From JANNBN01 sp031385545 (GTDB lineage Bacteria; Actinomycetota; Acidimicrobiia; Acidimicrobiales; JANYDT01): a DNA stretch of 64,000 bases. The notes beneath the pieces are model-generated. The model made no database searches and was not told the origin of the DNA. It saw only the letters and a program-made list of their open reading frames with translations. A program made the translations under genes and the position numbers. Shown in pieces: positions 15,781 to 24,738 of the stretch. The stretch covers positions 1 to 64,000 of the forward strand of contig JANNBN010000059.1 of assembly GCA_031385545.1 (NCBI GenBank), in the 5' to 3' direction. Each line of letters begins with the position of its first letter. Position 1 is the stretch's first letter.

Positions 15781-16986
15781 GTGGAGTCCACTCACCCCCT
15801 TCAGCCGCACCGGACGCCGTCCGCGCCGCCGGCTGGGACGCGGGTGCTGGTCGCCATGTCCGGCGGGGTCGACTCGTCCGTGGCGGCGGCGATGCTCATC
15901 GAGCAGGGTTATTTGTGCGAGGGAGCGACGCTCAAGCTGTGGGGTGGCGACGGCGACTCAGGGTGCTGTTCGGTGGCCGACGTCGACGATGCGCGGCGCG
16001 TCGCGCAGAAGCTGGGCATCCGCCACCATGTGTTCAACTTCGGCGCCGACTTCGACACGCACGTGGTGGACCCGTACGTGGCGGCACACCAGCAGGGCAT
16101 CACCCCCAACCCGTGCGTCGAGTGCAACCGGCACGTGAAGTTCGACCGCCTGTTGCACCGCGCCCGGCAGTTGGGGTTCGAGTACATCGCCACCGGGCAC
16201 CACGTGCGGCGGGTCACCACGTCGCAGGGGTTCTCGCTGGCACGCGCCGTCGATTTGGCGAAGGACCAGAGCTATGTGGTGCACATGTTGGGGTCCGATG
16301 TGCTGGCCCGCTGCCTATTCCCCATCGGCGACATCACCAAGGCACAGGTTCGCGCATACGCAACCGTGATGGACATGCGCACGGCCGACAAGCCCGACTC
16401 GCAGGATGTTTGCTTCATCGCGAAGTCACAGGGTGGCCGCCTCACGTTCCTCGGATCGCGTATTCCGTTGCGCACGGCGACGGTGGTCGACATATCGGGT
16501 AACACCGTCGGCTCGGTCGACGCCGTTGAGTTGCTCACCATCGGTCAGCGTCGCGGCCTCAACGTTGCGGCGGGGGAGCGGCGCTACGTGGTCGACGTCG
16601 ATGTGCCAGGCCAGCGGGTTGTGATCGGCGGCCCCGAGGATCTGCTGACGGACTCGGTGACGCTGACAGGGCTGACCTGGGCGGCATCTGCGCCGCCTGA
16701 AGGAGCGTCGGTGCTGGTGCAGTGCAGCGCCCATGGCGAACCGCTTGCAGCGACTTCGCACGATGCGGGCGCGCTCATCCGGTTCGCCGAGCCGGCCCGC
16801 CGCGTCGCTCCGGGTCAGTCCGTGGTCCTTTACGACGGCGACGTTGTCCTCGGTGGCGGCACCGCCAAACGGAGACTGGTTGTCGACATCGCCGAGGTAG
16901 CTGAGCGTTGCGGAAACCTTCCGGTGTTTGATGCCCGAACCCCGGACGACGTGCTCGGCTATGACGTGAATGGTCTGCCGACCTGA
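15781..16986 (+). CDS. mnmA: tRNA 2-thiouridine(34) synthase MnmA
   Basis: About 401 aa. Activates U34 of Lys/Glu/Gln tRNAs with ATP and inserts sulfur. The PP-loop motif SGGVDSSVAAAML is near the N-terminus. The catalytic cysteines are in GITPNPCVECNRHVKF and DSQDVCFI, and the ATGHHVR segment is present. The GTG at 15781 is preferred because only about 15 residues precede the P-loop core and a GAGAAT box sits 7 nt upstream; GTG 15757 with GAGGGGAA before it is an alternative. The promoter would abut repeat family B copy 1. Confidence 0.93.
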   Translation: MESTHPLQPHRTPSAPPAGTRVLVAMSGGVDSSVAAAMLIEQGYLCEGATLKLWGGDGDSGCCSVADVDDARRVAQKLGIRHHVFNFGADFDTHVVDPYVAAHQQGITPNPCVECNRHVKFDRLLHRARQLGFEYIATGHHVRRVTTSQGFSLARAVDLAKDQSYVVHMLGSDVLARCLFPIGDITKAQVRAYATVMDMRTADKPDSQDVCFIAKSQGGRLTFLGSRIPLRTATVVDISGNTVGSVDAVELLTIGQRRGLNVAAGERRYVVDVDVPGQRVVIGGPEDLLTDSVTLTGLTWAASAPPEGASVLVQCSAHGEPLAATSHDAGALIRFAEPARRVAPGQSVVLYDGDVVLGGGTAKRRLVVDIAEVAERCGNLPVFDARTPDDVLGYDVNGLPT

Positions 16987-17001
16987 CCTTGGGGGATCGG
17001 G

Positions 17002-17919
17002 TCAGTGAATCTTTGTCATTGCGTATTTGCGCGCTGCAGCCTCGCGTAGGACTGCACCGGGGCGCATGGGGCTGACCAGAAACCGTGCGGTGCGTCCGGC
17101 CTCGCCGGTGCGGCGGTCGTTGCTGAGCTTGGTGAGTTCTACCTTTTCTGTCAGGTGAACTTCGAGCGGCATACCCGTGGCACCAAGGGTGAGGTCCAGC
17201 GAGTCGGTCCCCGCGATCGCCGGGCCCATGTGCTCCACCACGTTGCGGCGGAACAGCACGGGGTCGAACAGAGCCAAGTGGTCGTGAACCACGAACCCGG
17301 CGGGCACGAACACCACGAACCGCTGGCTGAGCTGGTGCAGCGAACGCGTGCCGACCCACGCCGCACCGCACGCGGCAATCGCAACCGCGGCACCGGGGAC
17401 CCATGCTCTGGCTGCGATGAGCAACACGGCTCCGATGACCGAGCAGACCGTCAGCGCGCAGACGATCAATGTGATGGGGACGAGGCCGATCGGTGTCTTG
17501 AGCGCATGGCGGCTTTCGTTCGGATACGCCGGCCCGTCGACACACCATGTGGCCGTCTCGGCGGAACCGAGTGCGGCAACAGCGACGAGCGCCCCGACCA
17601 GCGCTGCTCCTCGCTGCCACGGCGCGGGACCGCCGGCGAAGGCAACCCACCCGGTTGCTCCGGCCAGAGCGGTGAGACACAGCCGGATCGCCGTGAGCCC
17701 AAGCGGATGCGCCAGCGCAACTGCAGCAAGGCCCACCGTCCATACCACCCACGCCGTGAGCGTGCCGACGATCTGGACCGGTCTGGAGTGCGAGCCGAGC
17801 GCAGCACCGAGTGCCGACCCGACAGCCACAACCTGAACGGCCCACACGATTCGGTTGACCCATGGCCTGTACTGGTCGGCTTGCGTCCGTGCAGATGGGC
17901 TGTGAGGCACGGTGACCAT
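17002..17919 (-). CDS. Uncharacterised multi-pass membrane protein
   Basis: 305 aa. Six or so hydrophobic segments in pairs fill the first 210 residues, starting at VNRIVWAVQVVAVGSALGAA. A cytoplasmic-looking C-terminal region follows (SQRFVVFVPAGFVVHDHLALFDPVLFRR cut by charged loops, then EVHLTEKVELTKL). I know no function. The ATG at 17919 lies within 30 bp of the oppositely oriented ligA start, so the promoters of the two genes must overlap. Confidence 0.6.
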   Translation of the reverse strand: MVTVPHSPSARTQADQYRPWVNRIVWAVQVVAVGSALGAALGSHSRPVQIVGTLTAWVVWTVGLAAVALAHPLGLTAIRLCLTALAGATGWVAFAGGPAPWQRGAALVGALVAVAALGSAETATWCVDGPAYPNESRHALKTPIGLVPITLIVCALTVCSVIGAVLLIAARAWVPGAAVAIAACGAAWVGTRSLHQLSQRFVVFVPAGFVVHDHLALFDPVLFRRNVVEHMGPAIAGTDSLDLTLGATGMPLEVHLTEKVELTKLSNDRRTGEAGRTARFLVSPMRPGAVLREAAARKYAMTKIH

Positions 17920-17934
17920 CCTACGGAAAGCGGA

Positions 17935-17940
17935 TAGCTT
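17935..17940 (+). promoter_or_regulatory. Candidate -10 box of ligA
   Basis: TAGCTT ends 7 nt before GTG 17948. This supports that start over the GTG at 17912 and suggests a leaderless mRNA. Confidence 0.45.
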
Positions 17941-17947
17941 CGTCGGC

Positions 17948-20083
17948 GTGACCGCAGCGGGCCGATCAGAACCAGGATCAGAACCAGGAACACCAACCCG
18001 AACATCAACCCGTACACCAACCGGGCAACGAGGCGCGTCCGCGTCTGCACCGGCACCTGCGTCGGAGACGGACCCGTTCACCCGCGCAACCCACCTGCGG
18101 GCGCGCATCGAGTACCACGACCGGCGTTACCACCAACTCGACGACCCCGAGATCTCCGACGCGGACTACGACGCGCTCACCCGCGAGCTGCGGCTCATCG
18201 AGGCTTCCTTCCCCGAGGCCGACGACGACAGCAGCCCAACCCGGTCTGTCGGCGCGCCGGCCGCCGCCCAGTTCTCGGCCGTCGAGCACCTGCAGCCGAT
18301 GATGAGCCTGGACAACGTGTTCGGGTGGGAGGAACTGCAGCAGTGGGACGGGCGCAACCGCAAGATCATGGGTGTCGACGCAGCGTTCCGTTACGTCGTC
18401 GAACTCAAGATCGACGGGCTGGCGATGAGCATCGTCTACCGCGATGGCGAGTACACCCGGTCAGCCACCCGCGGCGATGGCCGCGTCGGCGAAGACGTGT
18501 CGGCCAACGTGTCGACCATCGCGGCGGTTCCGAAGCGGCTCACCACCGACACCCCGCCGCGGCTGATGGAGGTTCGGGGCGAGGTCTACATGCCTCGTCA
18601 GGCGTTCGTCGAGCTGAACGACCGCCGCACGCAGGCAGGCGAACCGCGGTTCGCGAACCCGCGCAATTCGGCTGCTGGAAGTCTGCGCCAGAAGGACCCC
18701 CGCGTCACGGCGAGCCGGGAGCTGAGCTTCTGGTGCTATCAGTTAGGCGCGCTGGACGGCGGCCCGGCGTTTGCCCGTCACTCGGACACGCTTGAGTTCC
18801 TGTCCGAATGCGGGCTGCCCGTGAACCCCGAGACGGTGGTCGTCGATTCGCTCGACGCGGTGTATGAACGGTGCCGTCACTGGCAGGAGCACCGCCATGA
18901 CCTGCCCTACGACATCGACGGCATCGTCATCAAGCTCGACGACCTCACCCACCGCAACGAACTGGGCTCCACGTCCAAAGCCCCCCGTTGGGCCACCGCA
19001 TACAAACTGCCTCCTGAAGAACGCACCACGCTGCTCACGGACATCCAGGTGTCCATCGGCCGCACCGGCCGGGCCACGCCGTTCGCCGTGTTGCAGCCGG
19101 TATTCGTCGGCGGTTCCACGGTGGCCATGGCCACGCTGCATAACCAGGACCAGGTCAGAATCAAAGACGTGCGGCCTGGCGACACAGTGATTGTGCGCAA
19201 GGCAGGCGACGTCATCCCCGAGGTGCTTGGCCCGGTGCTGTCGCTGCGCCCGGCCGACGCGCCCGAGTGGCATTTCCCCGAGGACTGCCCCGTCTGCGGT
19301 CAGCGGTTGGAGCGCCCGGAAAACGAGAGCGACCATCGCTGCCGCAACATCGCATGCCCTGCACAGGCGTTTGCGCGCATCGTGCATTTCGGTTCGCGCG
19401 GTGCGATGGACATCGAAGGACTGGGCGAGAAGTCTGCCGGGCTGTTCATCGAGCAGGGTCTGCTCAACGATGTCGGCGACGTCTACACACTTGCTCAGCG
19501 CGCAGATGAATTACGAGCACTCGACCGCTACGGCGAGACGAGCATTGCGAACTTGCTTGCGGCGATCGAAGGCTCGAAGTCCCGGCCGCTGGGCAACTTG
19601 CTCGTCGGTCTCAACATCCGCCACGTCGGTTCCACCATGGGGCAGGTTCTCGCCCGAGCATTCAGTAGCCTCGACGCGCTCGCTGCGGCATCAGCAGACG
19701 ACATCGCAGCCGTGGAGGGCGTCGGCTCCACCATTGCGCAAAGCGTTGCTGCATGGTTCGCCGACGAGGACAACCGGGAACTCATCGAGCGCCTGCGGTC
19801 GGCCGGCGTGAACTTCGTCGGCCCAGCTGCTCCCGCCAACCCGCAGACGTTGGTCGGCGTGTCGATCGTGGTCACGGGCACGCTGGCAGGTTTCACCCGC
19901 GAAGGTGCCGAAGAGGCAATCACCAGCCGGGGCGGAAAGTGCCCCAGCAGCGTGTCGAAGAAGACCACCGCAGTCGTCGTCGGCGAAGAGCCTGGAGCGT
20001 CGAAGCTCAACAAGGCGATCGAGCTGGGCATACCGGTGCTCGACGAGGCGGCGTTCGTTCTACTCCTTGAGACTGGCCTGTAA
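17948..20083 (+). CDS. ligA: NAD-dependent DNA ligase LigA
   Basis: About 711 aa. Seals nicks during replication and repair. A disordered N-terminal tail (EPGSEPGTPTRTSTRTPTGQ) of about 40 residues precedes domain Ia (HLRARIEYHDRRYHQLDDPE). The adenylated lysine is in ELKIDGLAM (about residue 154). The OB fold follows, with SIGRTGRATPFA. The four-cysteine zinc finger (CPVCGQRL ... HRCRNIACPAQ, about residue 448) and helix-hairpin-helix repeats come next. A BRCT domain from about residue 636 starts at LVGVSIVVTGTLAGF. All catalytic motifs are present. The 3' end overlaps the convergent membrane-protein gene by 24 bp. Confidence 0.95.
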   Translation: MTAAGRSEPGSEPGTPTRTSTRTPTGQRGASASAPAPASETDPFTRATHLRARIEYHDRRYHQLDDPEISDADYDALTRELRLIEASFPEADDDSSPTRSVGAPAAAQFSAVEHLQPMMSLDNVFGWEELQQWDGRNRKIMGVDAAFRYVVELKIDGLAMSIVYRDGEYTRSATRGDGRVGEDVSANVSTIAAVPKRLTTDTPPRLMEVRGEVYMPRQAFVELNDRRTQAGEPRFANPRNSAAGSLRQKDPRVTASRELSFWCYQLGALDGGPAFARHSDTLEFLSECGLPVNPETVVVDSLDAVYERCRHWQEHRHDLPYDIDGIVIKLDDLTHRNELGSTSKAPRWATAYKLPPEERTTLLTDIQVSIGRTGRATPFAVLQPVFVGGSTVAMATLHNQDQVRIKDVRPGDTVIVRKAGDVIPEVLGPVLSLRPADAPEWHFPEDCPVCGQRLERPENESDHRCRNIACPAQAFARIVHFGSRGAMDIEGLGEKSAGLFIEQGLLNDVGDVYTLAQRADELRALDRYGETSIANLLAAIEGSKSRPLGNLLVGLNIRHVGSTMGQVLARAFSSLDALAAASADDIAAVEGVGSTIAQSVAAWFADEDNRELIERLRSAGVNFVGPAAPANPQTLVGVSIVVTGTLAGFTREGAEEAITSRGGKCPSSVSKKTTAVVVGEEPGASKLNKAIELGIPVLDEAAFVLLLETGL

Positions 20084-20653
20084 CTCGGTCCACCAGTCGT
20101 CGGTGTCCTGTTGCGCCCGTCGGTGGGTGGCGTTGCGATCGAACACGAACCGACCGATGGAGCTGAGCGCCATGACAAGCGAGTATGTGATGGCGACGGA
20201 CCAGAACAGCGAGTCGCCCGGCTCCAGCAGGTAACGCGACAGGCCGCGTCCGAACGCCACTGCGGCAATGGCAGACAGGATGCTCTGGCGTTTTGCGTTG
20301 TACGGTGATCGCACCAGGTGCTCGGCCACGAAGTCGAGGATCGCAGGCGCAGGGAGCGCCCACAGCAGAACCGGGTCGACCGACGTCGGCCAGTGCAGCC
20401 CGGCCAAACCCGCGACCATTGCGACGATCGCAATCGGATAGCTCACCAGGCACCGCCGACACACCAGGTGGCCGCCGATCAGCGCGCACCGTTCATGGTG
20501 TTCAGCAGCGTGGTGCGTGAGCCACAACGGTTGCCCTCCGTCGTTGGCATCGAGGTGCTCGCCGAGTTCGGTGGGCTCGCCAGTTTGCTCGGAGGACTCA
20601 ACGGCGCGCCGGTCGCTGGTACTCACCCAACAGGTATCGGCCTCGTCGGGCAA
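20060..20653 (-). CDS. DUF2085-like membrane protein with Cys/His motif
   Basis: 197 aa. A charged N-terminal tail leads to HHAAEHHERCALIGGHLVCR followed by RCLVSYP. This pairs His and Cys residues in the 'RC...G...VCRRC..YP' arrangement I associate with DUF2085-type membrane proteins. Three or four hydrophobic segments follow (AIVAMVAGLAGL, VLLWALPAPAILDFVAEHL, AITYSLVMALSSIGRFVF). The Cys/His cluster may bind a metal. Function is unknown. The start could be later than 20653. Confidence 0.6.
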   Translation of the reverse strand: MPDEADTCWVSTSDRRAVESSEQTGEPTELGEHLDANDGGQPLWLTHHAAEHHERCALIGGHLVCRRCLVSYPIAIVAMVAGLAGLHWPTSVDPVLLWALPAPAILDFVAEHLVRSPYNAKRQSILSAIAAVAFGRGLSRYLLEPGDSLFWSVAITYSLVMALSSIGRFVFDRNATHRRAQQDTDDWWTELQASLKE

Positions 20654-20693
20654 CTACTTGAGCGGCGGTTCAGTCCACCGGCTGCAAGCCGAA

Positions 20694-21860
20694 TCAGCGG
20701 GGCTCGGCCGGAAGACCGAGCAGCCGTTCGCCGATCAGGTTGCGCTGGATCTGGCTGGTGCCACCGGCGATCCGGCCACCGGGGGCAGCCAGCAACGACC
20801 GTGTGACATCGTCGGTTTCCAGCATGGCGTGCGCGCCGTTCAGCGATGCCCGCAAGTCGGCCGTGTCGAAGCTCAATTCGGTGATGCCCAGTTTCAGCAG
20901 CGATGCAGCCGTGGACGCAACGGGGCCCTGGCGCGATCCGAGCATGGCAAGTACCCGCCCCCGTGTGACCAGCGTGGCCAACGCGTCACGTTCGGTCGGG
21001 CCGACGTCGCCTGCGTCTCGCAGTTCGTCGATCAGCCGGTCGACCCGACGCCCCAGCCCGATGGCTGCCGTGCCGATGGACCCGCGTTCGTTGGTGAGCG
21101 TCGCCATGGCCACGCGCCAGCCCTCGTTGAGCGGCCCCAGCAGTGCCGATGCCGGCATGCGGACATCGTCGAAGAACACCTCGTCGAACTCGGCCTCGCC
21201 GGTCATCTGCCTCAGCGGACGTACCGTGACGCCGGGGAGCGACATGTCGAACAGGAAGAACGACAGCCCCTTGTGGCGTGGCGCATCGGAATCGGTGCGG
21301 GCTACCAGGATTCCCCAGTTGGAGTATCGGCCTCCTGAACACCACACCTTCTGGCCGTTGACCATGAACTCGTCGCCATCGCGTATGGCCTTCGTGGCGA
21401 GCGCGGCCAGGTCGCTGCCGGCACCCGGCTCGCTGAACAGCTGACACCACACGTGCTCGGCCGAGAGCGTCTTTCGTAAGTGTGCAGACTTCTGCTCCTC
21501 CGTTCCGAAGAGCATGGTGGAACCGCCGGCCAACACGATTCCGACCATGTTGATGAATGGCGGCACGCCTGCAAGAGCGCATTGGCGTACCCATGCGCCG
21601 CGATGCTCCGGTGTGAGGCCTCGCCCGCCGTGTTCAACCGGCCAGTCGATACCCGCCCACCCTTCTGCGTGAAGCAGCCGCTGCCAGGCAAGACCCTCCT
21701 CCACGAGGTGGGGCGGCAAGATGGCGCCGTAGTCAGGCGGAGCGAGGTGCACGTGTTCGGCAATCCATGCGTGTGCGGCCTGGGTGAACGTTTCGATGTC
21801 GGGCTGAATCCCAGCCCGCGGATTCCCAGCCCGCGGATTCCCAGCCCGCGGCGGGTTCAT
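20694..21860 (-). CDS. Acyl-CoA dehydrogenase
   Basis: 388 aa, ATG at 21860 overlapping the stop of the upstream gene by ATGA. FAD-dependent alpha,beta-dehydrogenation of acyl-CoA. The N-terminus carries a three-fold NPRAG repeat. Then come the helical domain (GWAGIDWPVEHGGRGLTPEH), the flavin motif CQLFSEPGAGSDLAAL, KVWCSGGRYSNWGILVARTD, and a C-terminal helical domain with GGRIAGGTSQIQRNLIGERLLGLP, which is typical of the family. Substrate is not predictable; such proteins in actinobacteria often serve sterol or fatty-acid breakdown. It pairs with the membrane-anchored gene upstream. Confidence 0.9.
   Translation of the reverse strand: MNPPRAGNPRAGNPRAGIQPDIETFTQAAHAWIAEHVHLAPPDYGAILPPHLVEEGLAWQRLLHAEGWAGIDWPVEHGGRGLTPEHRGAWVRQCALAGVPPFINMVGIVLAGGSTMLFGTEEQKSAHLRKTLSAEHVWCQLFSEPGAGSDLAALATKAIRDGDEFMVNGQKVWCSGGRYSNWGILVARTDSDAPRHKGLSFFLFDMSLPGVTVRPLRQMTGEAEFDEVFFDDVRMPASALLGPLNEGWRVAMATLTNERGSIGTAAIGLGRRVDRLIDELRDAGDVGPTERDALATLVTRGRVLAMLGSRQGPVASTAASLLKLGITELSFDTADLRASLNGAHAMLETDDVTRSLLAAPGGRIAGGTSQIQRNLIGERLLGLPAEPR
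21812..21860 (-). repeat. 15-bp tandem repeat at the acyl-CoA dehydrogenase start
   Basis: Three copies of GGATTCCCAGCCCGC (plus-strand reading) encode the repeated AGNPR of the N-terminus, immediately after the start codon. Slippage would change only the tail length. Confidence 0.7.
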
Positions 21861-22420
21861 ACGACGCGGAACGTCCACTGGTAGATCGATGCGCCGGTCG
21901 TGCGGTCGCCGGTCTTCGGCCAGTAGACGATCTGGGCGATGTGCTGGCCGTTGGTGAACCGCTCCGTGAATTTGCCGGGGCCGGGGGCGAACGTGAACTG
22001 GCCGAGCGACTCGACCTCGACGATCTGTGCCGGTGGGACAGGTTCGCCGTCGATGGCGAGCTCGAGGTTGAAGCCGAACGCCAGGTCGATGATCACCGGT
22101 GTCTGCCCCGGAACGGCTTCGGAAGCCGGAGGCGGTGTGACCCGCTCGATGGCGATGTCGTCCGGGGCCTTGGCTTCTTGATGCAGCGTCAGCGCCCAAC
22201 CCATGCCGACCAGACACCCCAGCGCTGCAAGGATGACGGCCAGTCGCACCAGACGTGGGGCTGGTTTGAACGCGGCCACGGATGTATCCACGGATGTGTC
22301 TGGCGCGAGGTCTGAGAAAAGGTCTGAGGCCAGGTCGGTGGACGGAACTGCTGGGTTCCGGTTCTTGTTCCGGTCCTTGCGACGGGTGCCGGCAACGGTG
22401 GGTGAATCGGGGCTGGTCAC
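21857..22420 (-). CDS. Membrane-anchored protein, partner gene of the acyl-CoA dehydrogenase
   Basis: 187 aa. A charged N-terminal region of about 57 residues is followed by one membrane helix (LVRLAVILAALGCLVGMGWALTL broken as a single segment) and an extracytoplasmic beta-rich domain (PVIIDLAFGFNLELAIDGEPVP, then QFTFAPGPGKFTERFTNGQH). The C-terminus, IYQWTFRVV, overlaps the start of the acyl-CoA dehydrogenase. I do not recognise the domain. It is divergent from the PASTA kinase and shares its 65-bp promoter gap. Confidence 0.65.
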   Translation of the reverse strand: MTSPDSPTVAGTRRKDRNKNRNPAVPSTDLASDLFSDLAPDTSVDTSVAAFKPAPRLVRLAVILAALGCLVGMGWALTLHQEAKAPDDIAIERVTPPPASEAVPGQTPVIIDLAFGFNLELAIDGEPVPPAQIVEVESLGQFTFAPGPGKFTERFTNGQHIAQIVYWPKTGDRTTGASIYQWTFRVV

Positions 22421-22473
22421 GGTTCAATCATGGCCGCGTTCGTGCCCAACCCCGGAATCGAGAGGCTACGGAC

Positions 22474-22479
22474 TACCCT
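22474..22479 (+). promoter_or_regulatory. Candidate -10 box of the PASTA kinase
   Basis: TACCCT ends 6 nt before GTG 22486, giving a leaderless mRNA and supporting this start. Confidence 0.45.
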
Positions 22480-22485
22480 CGATGT

Positions 22486-24585
22486 GTGAGTTTCGTCGCC
22501 GGTGAACAGATCGGACGCGTCGTCGGCGGCCGTTTCCGCCTCGAGGCGCTGGTCGGCCGCGGGGCCACGGCCGAGGTCTATCTCGCTGTCGACACCCGGT
22601 TGCGCCGGAGGGTCGCGGTCAAGGTGCTGCATCCCGGTATGGCCGGTGACCCCCAGTTCGTGCGGCGGTTCCGCAGCGAGGCGCAGCTCGCCAGCCGTCT
22701 CACGCATCCCAACATCTTGGTCATCCACGACTGGCACGACGGCACTGCCGACGAACGTGCGGATGGCGCGAAAGTCGACGAACCGGCCTACCTCATTACG
22801 GAATTCCTTGACGGTGGCAGTTTGCGGGCCATGCTCGACGACCATCGCCGCCTGTCGCTTTCCCAGGTTGCGCTGGTCGGCATAGAAGCGGCTCGGGCCC
22901 TGGCGTACGCGCACGGCCAGGGCATCGTGCACCGAGACATCAAGCCGGCCAACCTGCTGTTCGCTGCCGATGGTTCGCTGCGGATCGGCGACTTCGGCCT
23001 GGCCCGGGCCATTGCCGAAGCTGCCCTCACCGAGCCGAACGGGTCGCTGGTCGGCACGGCCCGCTACTCGGCGCCGGAGCAGGCCACCGGGGCGACGCTC
23101 GACGGACGAGCTGACGTCTATGCGCTGGCGGTCACCCTCATCGAAGCGGCGACCGGTGAAGCACCGTTCCGAGCAGACACACCCATCGGCGTGCTGATGG
23201 CCCGTCAAGCCGAACCGCTGGTTCCACCTGAATCCATGGGTGTGCTGGCGGAAGCGCTCTTGCCGGCCGGAACGGTTTCACCCGACGACCGCATCGATGC
23301 CGCCGAACTGCTGCGCCGTCTTGAGCGCTGCACGCGCAGTCTTCCCCGTCCCGAGCGGTTGCCGCTCGTAACCACCAAGGGTCTGCGATCCTTCGTCGAT
23401 GACGACCCCACGATTCACCGCTCGTCGGGACCCCGGCCTGCTGGCGTCTTGTCCGACACAGCTTCGATCCTCGAAGATCATCCGGATGTCGGCCGCGGGG
23501 CTCCTGCGGCGGTCGGCGAACCAATCATCGATTCGAGGGGGCCGCAACTCCGCGACGTTGCCGACAGTGATCTGCGCGCTGACGAACCCACGTCTCGTGC
23601 GGTAGACCCCTTGCCGACCGACGAATCTCCGCGCGCGTACGATGTCTCTCTCGCCGACGATGACCCGGCAACCGGCGATGACCTGCCCGGCGATGGCCGT
23701 AGTAGCCGCCGAACCGTGGTGGTCGGCGGGATTGCGCTGCTTGCTGCCGGTGGCGGCACTGCGTTCGGAGTGAAGCGATACCTCGACGGGCGTCCTGTCT
23801 ACCGGGTTGTACCGATTGTGGTCGGCCTTGACCTCGGTGTGGCTCGTACCGCGGTGGAAGATACGCAGCTCGTATGGTCGCAGACCACCGCGCCCGATGA
23901 AACCGTTCCATCGGGCCAGGTCATCTCGCAGACACCGTCGGCCGGGCAGCGCGTGCTGCGTGCTTCGGGCGTCAGGGGCGTGGTGTCAAGCGGTCCGCAG
24001 CCGCGCCCCGTTCCGGCCTTGGTGGGGCTGACCGAAGCCGATGCCGCCGCTGCTGCGCAAGCGGTGCAGCTCACCGTCCATGTGCGTGAGCGGCCGTTCG
24101 ACGAGCAGGTTCCTGAAGGGCAGGTCATCAATTCCAGCCCCGAGTCCGGTGAACTGCCCCGGGGCTCGGCCGTCGAGGTCGATGTCAGTGCCGGGCCCGC
24201 GCCACGTCAGGTGCCCAACATGTCCGGCATGACTCCCGAGCAGGCAATGGCCGCCCTTCCCGATGGTCTGCTCGGCGTCATCGTCCAGCAGCCATCCGAC
24301 ACCGTGGCCGCGGGAATCGTCATCGCTGCGAACTACAAGCCGACGACGAAACTTCCCAAGGGTTCAACGGTCAAGATCATCGTGAGCACTGGACCGCCGC
24401 TCATGACCGTGCCAGCCACGAAGGGCCTCGACGTCCTTGCTGCATCGCAGGTGCTCCGAGACGCCGGCCTGGTGGTCGAAGGCGTGGAAGGTTCCCCCGA
24501 TCAGCCAGTCCTCGGGTCACGTCCGGCAGCCAACCAACAGGTCAAGCGCGGCACCACCGTGATGGTGATCACCGGCCCTCAGTAA
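22486..24585 (+). CDS. PASTA-domain Ser/Thr protein kinase (PknB type)
   Basis: 699 aa. The kinase domain has GGRFRLEALVGRGATAEVYL (glycine loop), VAVKVL (catalytic lysine), HRDIKPANLLF (catalytic Asp, about residue 149) and DFGLARA. A long Asp-rich juxtamembrane region follows, then one membrane helix (TVVVGGIALLAAGGGTAFGV, about residue 408) and four extracellular PASTA repeats, each with the 'VP...G.....A...L......V' rhythm. In actinobacteria such kinases sense peptidoglycan fragments and control cell-wall synthesis and division. The usual neighbours (pbpA, rodA, FHA genes) are not beside it here. The GTG start is set by the alignment of the kinase N-terminus and the -10 box. Confidence 0.92.
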   Translation: MSFVAGEQIGRVVGGRFRLEALVGRGATAEVYLAVDTRLRRRVAVKVLHPGMAGDPQFVRRFRSEAQLASRLTHPNILVIHDWHDGTADERADGAKVDEPAYLITEFLDGGSLRAMLDDHRRLSLSQVALVGIEAARALAYAHGQGIVHRDIKPANLLFAADGSLRIGDFGLARAIAEAALTEPNGSLVGTARYSAPEQATGATLDGRADVYALAVTLIEAATGEAPFRADTPIGVLMARQAEPLVPPESMGVLAEALLPAGTVSPDDRIDAAELLRRLERCTRSLPRPERLPLVTTKGLRSFVDDDPTIHRSSGPRPAGVLSDTASILEDHPDVGRGAPAAVGEPIIDSRGPQLRDVADSDLRADEPTSRAVDPLPTDESPRAYDVSLADDDPATGDDLPGDGRSSRRTVVVGGIALLAAGGGTAFGVKRYLDGRPVYRVVPIVVGLDLGVARTAVEDTQLVWSQTTAPDETVPSGQVISQTPSAGQRVLRASGVRGVVSSGPQPRPVPALVGLTEADAAAAAQAVQLTVHVRERPFDEQVPEGQVINSSPESGELPRGSAVEVDVSAGPAPRQVPNMSGMTPEQAMAALPDGLLGVIVQQPSDTVAAGIVIAANYKPTTKLPKGSTVKIIVSTGPPLMTVPATKGLDVLAASQVLRDAGLVVEGVEGSPDQPVLGSRPAANQQVKRGTTVMVITGPQ

Positions 24586-24738
24586 AGGATCAGCTGATCG
24601 CCGAATCGTTCGCTGGCGTCAGGTCCGCGGCGTAGTTGCGGCCACACACGATTCCCTCCAACGTTCCATCATGGAATCTACAAGGACGAATGACCGACAT
24701 CCCTACGGGCTCGGACGCCGTCTTCGTCAGCCGCGGAT

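Noticed and set aside
20694..22427. One 577-codon frame read as a single protein
   Set aside because: Only the last 388 codons are acyl-CoA dehydrogenase. The first 190 codons are the shadow of the membrane-anchored gene in another frame, which ends in an ATGA overlap.
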